Assembly: GCA_001724215.1 (NCBI GenBank)
Contig: MEDW01000012.1
Coordinates: 1 to 38,683 of the forward strand
Length of the DNA stretch: 38,683 bases
Direction of reading: 5' to 3'
Origin: Erythrobacter sp. SCN 62-14
GTDB taxonomy: Bacteria; Pseudomonadota; Alphaproteobacteria; Sphingomonadales; Sphingomonadaceae
How positions within the stretch are numbered: the first letter of the stretch is position 1; every line of letters starts with the position of its first letter. Below are positions 8,412 to 14,135 of this stretch, piece by piece. The position numbers and the translations under genes are program-made. Under the pieces are notes generated by a model. It saw nothing but the letters and a program-made list of their open reading frames with translations, did not search any database and was not told the DNA's origin.

Positions 8412-9836
8412 ATGGCCACTCTTGCTGATGCCGCCCCCCGCGAAGCTCGCAGCCTTCAGGGCTTCCCCCAGAACCTTGCGCATTGGGGGCAGGGGCGCCT
8501 GAGCGAAGCCGATCTGGCGCATATTCCCGGCGATGCGGGCTGGCCGGTGGTGGGCAACACTTTCACCATGCTCGCCGATCCCCACGCCTTTGCCCAGCGC
8601 ATGATCGCGGCCCACGGCCGCGTTTACAAGAATCGAGCCTTTGGCGGCTGGCAGGTGGCGCTGATCGGTGCTGAGGCGAACGAGCTGCTCCTGTTCAACA
8701 AGGAAAAGATTTTTTCCAGCGAACAGGGGTGGGGTCCGGTGCTCGATCAATTGTTCCCGCGCGGGCTGATGCTGATGGATTTCGACCATCACCGGATTGA
8801 TCGCCGTGCGCTCTCGATTGCCTTCAAGCCCGAACCGATGCGGCATTATTCGGGCGCGCTCAATCGCGGGATCGCCGCCGAGGTCGCGAAGTGGGAGGGG
8901 CCATTGGCCTTCTACCCCGCGATCAAGAAGCTGACGCTCGATCTCGCCGCTGACAGTTTTATCGGCATTCCCTGGGGGCCTGAGGCGGATCGCATCAATG
9001 TCGCCTTTGTCGATATGGTGCAGGCCTCGGTCGCGCCGATCCGCAAGCCTTTGCCTTTCACCCAGATGAAAAAAGGCGTCGATGGCCGCAAATATCTGGT
9101 CGATTATTTCACCCGCGAAACCTTGCGCCGCCGCGGCGAAGGGGGCGGGCAAGACATGTTCAGCCAGTTCGCCACAGCCACGCGCGAGGATGGCTCGCTT
9201 CTGCCGGTCGATGAAGTGGTCGATCACATGAACTTCCTGATGATGGCAGCCCATGACACCATCACCTCGTCTGCCACCTCGCTGATCTATTATCTTGCGC
9301 GCGAGCCGGAATGGCAGGAGCGGGTGCGCGAGGAGATTTTTGCGGTCACTGGCGGGCCCGATGGGCAGGGCAATCCGCGAGCGCTGGATTACGATGATCT
9401 TGGCAAGCTTGATCTTACGGAAATGGCCTTCAAGGAATCGCTGCGGATGATCCCGCCCGTGCCCTCGATGCCGCGCCGCGCGCTGCGCGAGTTTGAATTC
9501 GGCGGCTACCGTATTCCCGCAGGTGCGATGGTGGGCATCAATATCTACTGGACGCACCATTCCGAGGAGTACTGGGACAACCCCTTCACCTTCGATCCGA
9601 TGCGGTTCACTGCCGACAAGGTGCGCGAGCGGCACAAATATGCCTGGGTGCCGTTTGGCGGGGGCGCGCATATGTGTCTGGGGCTGCACTTTGCCTATAT
9701 GCAGGTGAAGATCCTGCTGGCGCAGCTTTTGCAGCGCTATCGCATCGAGGCTGCGCCCGGTTACAATCCCGGCTGGCAGGCCTGGCCGATTCCCAAGCCT
9801 AAGGACGGCCTGCAGGTGCAATTCAAAAAGCTGTGA
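8412..9836 (+). CDS. Cytochrome P450
   Basis: This is a soluble heme-thiolate monooxygenase of 474 residues. The I-helix motif is AAHDTITS (about 280-287), the K-helix ExxR is Glu342-Arg345 in KESLRMIPP, and the heme-binding loop is FGGGAHMCLG with the proximal ligand Cys422. The FGGG.HxCLG loop and PGDAGWPVVGNT start resemble the CYP120/CYP26-like side of bacterial P450s more than the CYP153 alkane hydroxylases (FGFG loop). I chose the ATG at 8412 because an upstream reading crosses the ferrochelatase stop region. No ferredoxin or reductase gene is adjacent, so redox partners must come from elsewhere. Substrate unknown. Confidence 0.93.
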   Translation: MATLADAAPREARSLQGFPQNLAHWGQGRLSEADLAHIPGDAGWPVVGNTFTMLADPHAFAQRMIAAHGRVYKNRAFGGWQVALIGAEANELLLFNKEKIFSSEQGWGPVLDQLFPRGLMLMDFDHHRIDRRALSIAFKPEPMRHYSGALNRGIAAEVAKWEGPLAFYPAIKKLTLDLAADSFIGIPWGPEADRINVAFVDMVQASVAPIRKPLPFTQMKKGVDGRKYLVDYFTRETLRRRGEGGGQDMFSQFATATREDGSLLPVDEVVDHMNFLMMAAHDTITSSATSLIYYLAREPEWQERVREEIFAVTGGPDGQGNPRALDYDDLGKLDLTEMAFKESLRMIPPVPSMPRRALREFEFGGYRIPAGAMVGINIYWTHHSEEYWDNPFTFDPMRFTADKVRERHKYAWVPFGGGAHMCLGLHFAYMQVKILLAQLLQRYRIEAAPGYNPGWQAWPIPKPKDGLQVQFKKL

Positions 9837-9864
9837 TGGAATAATCCTCTTGCACGCTTGTATC

Positions 9865-9883
9865 GCGGCGGCGCAGCCGCCGC
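9865..9883. repeat. GC hairpin, copy 1
   Basis: GCGGCGGC (9865-9872) and GCCGCCGC (9876-9883) form a perfect 8-bp stem with a 3-base loop, followed by AAGCGCG. A near-identical hairpin and the same AAGCGCG tail recur at 9971-9987. Confidence 0.75.
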
Positions 9884-9911
9884 AAGCGCGGCAAAGGGTT
9901 TGGGCGCGCGA

Positions 9912-9966
9912 TTCAAGAAACTTGAGCGGGTTCTTGCCACGCTACCGCTTCGCTACTTGAGCGCGG
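9912..9966. repeat. 55-bp repeat unit, copy 1
   Basis: This unit begins TTCAAGAAACTTGAGCG and ends GCTTCGCTACTTGAGCGCGG. It matches 10065-10119 with only a handful of substitutions and no gaps. The unit is bounded by near-complementary words (CTCAAG or TTCAAG at the left, CTTGAG at the right) and contains CAAGAA and TTCTTG arms, so the whole can fold. It lies in the convergent gap between the P450 gene and aroC. Confidence 0.8.
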
Positions 9967-9970
9967 GTAT

Positions 9971-9987
9971 CGGCGGCCTAGCCGCCG
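9971..9987. repeat. GC hairpin, copy 2
   Basis: CGGCGGC (9971-9977) and GCCGCCG (9981-9987) form a perfect 7-bp stem with loop CTA, followed by CAAGCGCG as in copy 1. Each hairpin is associated with one 55-bp unit, which suggests a composite repeat. Confidence 0.7.
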
Positions 9988-10064
9988 CAAGCGCGACTGC
10001 GCGCCCGCAGCGACGCTGGCGCAGCCAGCATGAGCGAGGATTTCGCACGCCGGAGGGCGTGCGG

Positions 10065-10119
10065 CTCAAGAAACCTGAGCGCGTTCTTGTCGCGCTATCG
10101 CTTCGCTACTTGAGCGCGG
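10065..10119. repeat. 55-bp repeat unit, copy 2, overlapping the aroC 3' end
   Basis: Second copy of the 9912-9966 unit. Its right 25 bases (10095-10119) are also the last codons and stop of aroC on the minus strand. The terminal words CTCAAG and CTTGAG are perfect complements in this copy. Confidence 0.8.
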
Positions 10120-11171
10120 TGGAGCAGCTTGTGATCGGCCAGCACCAGCGCCAGCATCGCCTCTGCCACCGGCACGCCGCGGATACCGACGCACGGATCG
10201 TGCCGGCCCTTGGTGCGCACTTCGGTCGCCTCGCCGGTGCTGGTGATCGAAGGCACGGGGGTGAGGATTGAGCTGGTCGGCTTGAAGGCGATGCGCACGT
10301 CCACCGGCTGTCCGGTCGAAATCCCGCCCGCGATGCCGCCTGCATGGTTGCTGGCAAATTCCGGCGCGCCGCCTGCGCCCGGAGCCATGGCATCGGCATT
10401 GCTTTCACCCGTGCCTCGCGCCGCGGCAAAGCCATCGCCGATCTCAACGCCTTTTACCGCATTGATGCTCATCATGCCGCTCGCAAGGTCTGCGTCCAGC
10501 TTCCCATAAAGCGGTGCGCCCCAGCCAGCGGGCACGCCCTCTGCGCGGCACATGACAGTTGCGCCCACGCTGGAGCCCGCCTTGCGGATGCTATCGACCA
10601 ATTCCTCCCATTCAGCCGCCTTCACCGCATCGGGGCAGAAGAAGGGATTGGCGCGGATTTGGCCTGCATCAAAGCGGGCATAGTCGATCGCGCTCGTCCC
10701 GATTGCCTCAACCCAGCCGGTGATGGTGACTTCGGGGATGATAAGCCGCGCAATCGCGCCTGCTGCCACCCGGCAAGCCGTCTCACGCGCGGAGGAGCGC
10801 CCGCCGCCGCGATAATCACGGATGCCGTATTTCGCATCATAGGCATAATCGGCATGGCCGGGGCGATAGCTTTGCGCGATCTCGCCATAATCCTTGCTGC
10901 GTTGATCAGTGTTTTCGATCATCAGGCTGATCGGCGTGCCAGTGGTCTGGCCTTGAAACACGCCCGATAAGATGCGCACCTGATCGGGCTCTTGCCGCTG
11001 GGTGGTGAAACGGCTCTGCCCCGGACGGCGCGCGTCGAGGAAGGGCTGGATGTCCTCCTCGGACAAGGCAATCCTCGGCGGGCAGCCATCCAGCACCACG
11101 CCAATCGCCGGCCCGTGGCTTTCGCCCCAGGTGGTAAACCGCAAGACCCGTCCGAATGTGTTCCAGCTCAT
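10095..11171 (-). CDS. aroC: Chorismate synthase
   Basis: Chorismate synthase converts EPSP to chorismate with reduced FMN, the last step of the shikimate pathway. The 358-residue protein starts [20 protein letters not shown] and carries the signatures [24 protein letters not shown] with the SARET helix and [19 protein letters not shown]. Length is normal. The last residues (AQVAKR) are encoded within a repeat unit that also occurs nearby, so the C-terminus may have been replaced by repeat sequence. The gene is convergent with the P450 gene and divergent from ruvA across 78 bp. Confidence 0.97.
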   Translation of the reverse strand: MSWNTFGRVLRFTTWGESHGPAIGVVLDGCPPRIALSEEDIQPFLDARRPGQSRFTTQRQEPDQVRILSGVFQGQTTGTPISLMIENTDQRSKDYGEIAQSYRPGHADYAYDAKYGIRDYRGGGRSSARETACRVAAGAIARLIIPEVTITGWVEAIGTSAIDYARFDAGQIRANPFFCPDAVKAAEWEELVDSIRKAGSSVGATVMCRAEGVPAGWGAPLYGKLDADLASGMMSINAVKGVEIGDGFAAARGTGESNADAMAPGAGGAPEFASNHAGGIAGGISTGQPVDVRIAFKPTSSILTPVPSITSTGEATEVRTKGRHDPCVGIRGVPVAEAMLALVLADHKLLHRAQVAKR

Positions 11172-11181
11172 GCCGCTTCCC

Positions 11182-11211
11182 TTGGCAGGGGTGTGGGCAT
11201 CTGTCCATAAT
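11182..11211 (+). promoter_or_regulatory. Candidate sigma70-type promoter for ruvA
   Basis: TTGGCA (11182-11187) and CATAAT (11206-11211) are separated by 18 bp and lie about 40 bases upstream of the ruvA ATG. They are the best -35/-10 pair in the 78-bp aroC/ruvA gap. No complete alphaproteobacterial SOS box (GAAC-N7-GAAC or GTTC-N7-GTTC) was found. Confidence 0.35.
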
Positions 11212-11249
11212 GACTGGTCAAGCGGGCGCGAATGTGCCTAGAACAAACC

Positions 11250-11873
11250 ATGATCGCAAGACTATCGGGCATTCTGGCAGAAGTGGGCGAGGATTGGGCC
11301 ATCGTCGATTGCCATGGCGTTGGCTATCTCGCCTTCTGTTCAAGCCGCACTCTGGCCGCTTTGGGTGAGGTGGGAGAGGCCTGCACTGTCCACACGCAAT
11401 TGCAAGTGAGCGAGAATGATATGCGCCTGCTTGGCTTTGCCGAGGCTGCCGAGCGCGACTGGTTCCGGCTTTTGACTCAGGTGCAGGGGGTGGGGAGCAA
11501 GGTGGCGCTGGCGATCCTCTCGGCGCTTTCCACCGGCGAATTGCGCGATGCGTGCGGGCGCGGGGACGCAGCGATGGTCGCCCGCGCGCAAGGCGTGGGG
11601 CCGAAACTGGCGAGCCGGATTGTCAACGAATTGAAGGACAAGGCGGGCGCGATGCCTGCTTCTGGGCCGGGTTCGGCGGGCGGCTTTGCAGCAGGCGTTG
11701 CTGCGGCGGCTCCGGCAGGCGGCCTCGGCGCAGATGCGGTAAGTGCGCTCCAGAATTTGGGCTTCAAGCCCGCCGTGGCCGCCCAAGCGGTGGCAGCGGC
11801 CTTGGCGGAATTGGGCGAAGATGCGGGCGAGGGCGATCTCATCCGCGTGGCGCTGAAGAAAGCCGCGGGATAG
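11250..11873 (+). CDS. ruvA: Holliday junction branch migration protein RuvA
   Basis: RuvA binds four-way DNA junctions and loads the RuvB motor. The 207-residue protein shows the N-terminal OB fold (MIARLSGILAEVGEDWAIVDCHGVGY), tandem helix-hairpin-helix region (LLTQVQGVGSKVALAILSAL and AQGVGPKLASRIVNEL), a flexible Ala/Gly/Pro linker (about 134-160) and the C-terminal RuvB-contacting domain (ADAVSALQNLGFKPAVAAQAV). I chose the ATG at 11250 because the protein starts with the canonical MIA-L-x-G, although no clear Shine-Dalgarno precedes it. ruvC is not adjacent. ruvB is separated from ruvA by an exported DsrE-like gene and a GIY-YIG element. Confidence 0.97.
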   Translation: MIARLSGILAEVGEDWAIVDCHGVGYLAFCSSRTLAALGEVGEACTVHTQLQVSENDMRLLGFAEAAERDWFRLLTQVQGVGSKVALAILSALSTGELRDACGRGDAAMVARAQGVGPKLASRIVNELKDKAGAMPASGPGSAGGFAAGVAAAAPAGGLGADAVSALQNLGFKPAVAAQAVAAALAELGEDAGEGDLIRVALKKAAG

Positions 11874-11881
11874 GAGGGGTT

Positions 11882-12436
11882 ATGATGCGCTGGATGATGG
11901 CTTTGGGGTTTGGTGGAGCGCTGGCGGCAAGCCCGCTTGCCGCGCAGGATATGAGCGCGTTTACAACCGGACCTGTGATCGCGGATTTCGGCCCCCACGC
12001 ACCCGTGTCGGGCATGGCCGCACTCCCCGAAGACGCGCGTTTTGCGATTGCCTTTGATGTAAGCGCTCCTGCCGCCGAAGGCTCGCTTAATCGCGGATTT
12101 GAAAGCGCGGCGCGATTTTTCAACATGGCGGTGGCAGCCGGCGTGCCTGAGGAGAACATTAAGCTGGCCGTGGTGGTGCATGGCCGGGCCGGGCTCGAAC
12201 TGCTGACTAATGCCGCCCACGGCGTCCACCCCGCCTTGCGGAAAGGGGATAATCCTTCGGCAAAGCTTGTCGAGGCGCTGCTGGGTAAGGGCGTGCGCTT
12301 CATCCTGTGCGGACAGACCACGGCGGCCTATGGGATTGCGCCCGATGATCTGATTGACGGCGTTGAAGTGTGGCTGTCCGCGATCACCGCCCACGCGCTG
12401 CTGCAACAGCAGGGCTACACAGTGAACCCGTTTTGA
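11882..12436 (+). CDS. Exported DsrE-family protein
   Basis: The 184-residue protein has a signal peptide (MMRWMMALGFGGALAASPLAAQ). The mature part has a DsrE/F-like layout: FAIAFDVSAPAAEG, RFFNMAVAAGVPEENIKLAVVVHG, then a conserved Cys143 in RFILCGQT followed by a C-terminal helix (VEVWLSAITAHALLQQQGY). The cysteine after FxxC is typical of periplasmic DsrE-like proteins whose exact job is unknown. They are usually discussed in connection with sulfur relay. It starts 8 bases after the ruvA stop with AGGAGG in between, so it is probably in the ruvA message. Confidence 0.8.
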   Translation: MMRWMMALGFGGALAASPLAAQDMSAFTTGPVIADFGPHAPVSGMAALPEDARFAIAFDVSAPAAEGSLNRGFESAARFFNMAVAAGVPEENIKLAVVVHGRAGLELLTNAAHGVHPALRKGDNPSAKLVEALLGKGVRFILCGQTTAAYGIAPDDLIDGVEVWLSAITAHALLQQQGYTVNPF

Positions 12437-12463
12437 GGGGGTGGGTGATGGGGGCAGTTTCCC

Positions 12464-12490
12464 GTCATGCTGAACTTGTTTCAGCATCCA
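12464..12490. repeat. Left inverted repeat of the GIY-YIG element
   Basis: This repeat is perfectly complementary to 12838-12864. It contains its own hairpin: ATGCTGAA (12467-12474), loop CTTGT, TTCAGCAT (12480-12487). Spurious ORFs through this word read HAELVSAS or LNLFQHP, peptides that I recall from over-annotated alphaproteobacterial genomes, so the word is probably a widespread REP-like palindrome. Confidence 0.85.
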
Positions 12491-12498
12491 TTGCGCGA

Positions 12499-12816
12499 TC
12501 AGCGCGGCGCTATCGGCGGCAATCCCAGTCCGACCGCAAGATCGTGCCAATCGGGGTTGGCGTTCTCGATCAGATTGATCTTCCACTGCCTGTGCCATCG
12601 TTTGAGCTGTCTTTCACGAAGGATCGCGCCTTCCATGTCGCCGAACAGTTCGTAGCGGACGAGGCGATGGACGCGATAACGGCGAGTGAAGCCTTCGACT
12701 GCTCCATTGCGATGCTGCCAGATCCTGCCGATCAGATCGCTGGTGACACCGATGTAGAGTGTCCCGTAAGGGTGGCTGGCAAGAATATAGACGCAAGGTT
12801 GGCGCTCTTGTCGCAT
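12499..12816 (-). CDS. Small GIY-YIG endonuclease-domain protein
   Basis: This 105-residue protein is almost all one GIY-YIG nuclease fold. It shows VYILASHPYGTLYIGVTSDL (the GIY and YIG strands, here VYI and YIG), then R-x-W-Q-H-R (catalytic Arg region), VHRLVRYELFGDMEGAILRERQLKRWHRQWK with the metal-binding Glu, and a C-terminal NPDWHDL. This is the UPF0213/YhbQ-like single-domain type, about 95-105 residues. I chose the ATG at 12816 because upstream codons run through the inverted repeat. It lies opposite to the flanking ruvA-DsrE and ruvB genes and is enclosed by perfect inverted repeats. Its biological role is unknown. Nicking or cleaving palindromic repeat DNA is a hypothesis. Confidence 0.88.
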   Translation of the reverse strand: MRQERQPCVYILASHPYGTLYIGVTSDLIGRIWQHRNGAVEGFTRRYRVHRLVRYELFGDMEGAILRERQLKRWHRQWKINLIENANPDWHDLAVGLGLPPIAPR

Positions 12817-12837
12817 GGCGCCGAGGATGCGGCACGA

Positions 12838-12864
12838 TGGATGCTGAAACAAGTTCAGCATGAC
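12838..12864. repeat. Right inverted repeat of the GIY-YIG element, next to the ruvB start
   Basis: Exact reverse complement of 12464-12490. Its internal hairpin ATGCTGAA/TTCAGCAT (12841-12861) ends 11 bases before the ruvB ATG at 12873, where a Shine-Dalgarno would normally lie. The 8 intervening bases (AAGTTTGT) contain no SD-like sequence. Confidence 0.85.
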
Positions 12865-12872
12865 AAGTTTGT

Positions 12873-13919
12873 ATGACTGACCCCCTCCACTCTCCCACCC
12901 GCCAGCCAAGCGACCCGGACGCGGCGCTCAGGCCCAAGCGGCTGGCCGAATTCATCGGGCAGGAGGCGGCGCGCGATAATCTCGCTGTCTTCATCGCGGC
13001 CGCGCGCGCGCGGGGGGAGGCGATGGATCACACGCTGTTCTTTGGGCCGCCCGGCCTCGGCAAGACGACGCTGGCCCAGATTATTGCCGCAGAACTCGGC
13101 GCAGGGTTTCGCGCCACCTCTGGCCCCGTCATCGCCAAGGCGGGCGATCTCGCCGCGCTGCTCACCAATCTTGAGCCGCATGATGTGCTGTTCATTGATG
13201 AAATCCACCGCCTCAATCCGGTGGTCGAAGAAGTGCTCTACCCCGCGATGGAAGACCGCGCGCTTGACCTTATCATCGGCGAAGGCCCCTCGGCGCGCTC
13301 GGTCAGGATTGATTTGCCGCCTTTCACGCTGATCGGGGCGACAACGCGGCAGGGGCTGCTAACCACGCCGCTGCGCGACCGCTTTGGCATCCCCGTCAGG
13401 CTGAATTTCTACAGCCACGAGGAATTGGACCGCGTGGTGACGCGGGCCGCGGGCCTGCTCGGCCTTGCGATTGACCCTGCAGGCGCGCGCGAGATTGCGC
13501 GGCGTTCGCGCGGCACGCCGCGGGTGGCAGGGCGCTTGCTGCGGCGGGTGCGCGATTTTGCCGATGTGGCAGGCAGCGGCATTGTCACCCGCGAGGTGGC
13601 AGACGAGGCGCTCACCCGGCTGGAGATTGACCGGCTGGGCCTCGACGCGATGGACCGGCGCTATCTGTCGATGATCGCCGGCATCTATAAGGGCGGCCCG
13701 GTGGGGGTGGAGACGCTGGCCGCGGGCCTCGCCGAGCCGCGCGACACCATCGAAGAAGTGGTCGAGCCCTTCCTCATCCAGCTTGGACTGGTGGCCCGCA
13801 CCGCGCGCGGGCGGGTGCTCAATGATGCCGGGTGGGAGCATCTCGACCTCGTTCCCCCGGCGCGCCCGGATTCGCCCCCAGCCCATGGGCAAGGCGGACT
13901 GTTCGACGAAGATAGTTAA
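12873..13919 (+). CDS. ruvB: Holliday junction branch migration ATPase RuvB
   Basis: RuvB is the hexameric AAA+ motor that drives branch migration with RuvA. The 348-residue protein has the usual N-terminus ([15 protein letters not shown]), Walker [10 protein letters not shown] (58-66), Walker [10 protein letters not shown], sensor 1 [11 protein letters not shown] with LRDRFGI, and the C-terminal winged-helix domain ([30 protein letters not shown]). The start at 12873 gives the family-typical MTDP N-terminus, but no Shine-Dalgarno precedes it. Instead the palindromic end of the GIY-YIG element finishes 8 bp upstream. Translation may therefore be leaderless-like or weakened, or a promoter may lie inside the element. 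Confidence 0.97.
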   Translation: MTDPLHSPTRQPSDPDAALRPKRLAEFIGQEAARDNLAVFIAAARARGEAMDHTLFFGPPGLGKTTLAQIIAAELGAGFRATSGPVIAKAGDLAALLTNLEPHDVLFIDEIHRLNPVVEEVLYPAMEDRALDLIIGEGPSARSVRIDLPPFTLIGATTRQGLLTTPLRDRFGIPVRLNFYSHEELDRVVTRAAGLLGLAIDPAGAREIARRSRGTPRVAGRLLRRVRDFADVAGSGIVTREVADEALTRLEIDRLGLDAMDRRYLSMIAGIYKGGPVGVETLAAGLAEPRDTIEEVVEPFLIQLGLVARTARGRVLNDAGWEHLDLVPPARPDSPPAHGQGGLFDEDS

Positions 13920-14135
13920 CGTCAGGCAGCTAACCGAGCGGGTGTTTTCGGTTCCAATTCGGGACAGCGCGAGTCAATTTGGCTCTTTTCGAGCCAATTG
14001 CAGCCGAATTTGCGCCATTCGCCATGGTTAACCGGATTGCCGCGAGGCGCGTAACCCTATCACAAGAGAACCTGGCGTAAGGGGAAGTGCGGATGGTCCG
14101 CGCCGATCCGGCACTCGCAAACAAGGCTTGGTTCT
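13920..14135. other. Intergenic region after ruvB, no gene seen
   Basis: The 216 bp hold no convincing gene. A small hairpin TTGGCTC (13979-13985), loop TTTTC, GAGCCAA (13991-13997) lies 60 bp after the ruvB stop but lacks a T-run, so it is at best a weak terminator. The rest must carry the promoter of the Ser/Thr-rich protein, but no clear -35/-10 pair stands out. Confidence 0.4.

Larger units (their letters stand above)
9837..10094. other. Convergent intergenic region built of repeats, no gene
   Basis: Between the P450 stop and the aroC stop there is no credible reading frame. The open frames across it follow repeat periodicity and lack recognisable sequence. It contains two GC hairpins, each followed by AAGCGCG, and two copies of a 55-bp unit, the second running into aroC. 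No T-run follows the hairpins, so they are not classical terminators, although transcripts from both sides must end here. Confidence 0.6.
12464..12864. mobile_element. 401-bp GIY-YIG mini-element with 27-bp perfect inverted repeats
   Basis: Positions 12464-12490 and 12838-12864 are exact reverse complements over 27 bases. Between them lies a single compact gene for a GIY-YIG endonuclease-domain protein, with only 8 bp between its stop codon and the left repeat and 21 bp between its start and the right repeat. The element lies between the DsrE-like gene and ruvB in what is otherwise a compact ruv gene run. No clear target duplication flanks it. The enclosed gene, tight boundaries and perfect repeats make it look like a self-contained unit, but movement is an inference. 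Confidence 0.65.

Noticed and set aside
8373..9821. 482-codon open frame opposite the P450 gene
   Set aside because: It mirrors the P450 codons, has no family features and no independent start signals.
9858..10271. Plus-strand open frame across the repeats after the P450 gene
   Set aside because: Its composition follows the 55-bp repeats and then runs antisense into aroC. No ribosome-binding site or domain.
11241..11255. Possible SOS (LexA) box GAAC-N7-GATC at the ruvA start
   Set aside because: The second half-site has a mismatch and the site would overlap the start codon. Not enough to claim SOS control.
12499..12909. Longer 136-codon version of the GIY-YIG gene
   Set aside because: The extra N-terminus is read through the inverted repeat (LNLFQHP) and into the antisense of ruvB. 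The ATG at 12816 gives the family-typical length.
13979..13997. Hairpin after ruvB as a terminator
   Set aside because: The stem is only 7 bp and no T-run follows. Mentioned only in the intergenic entry.
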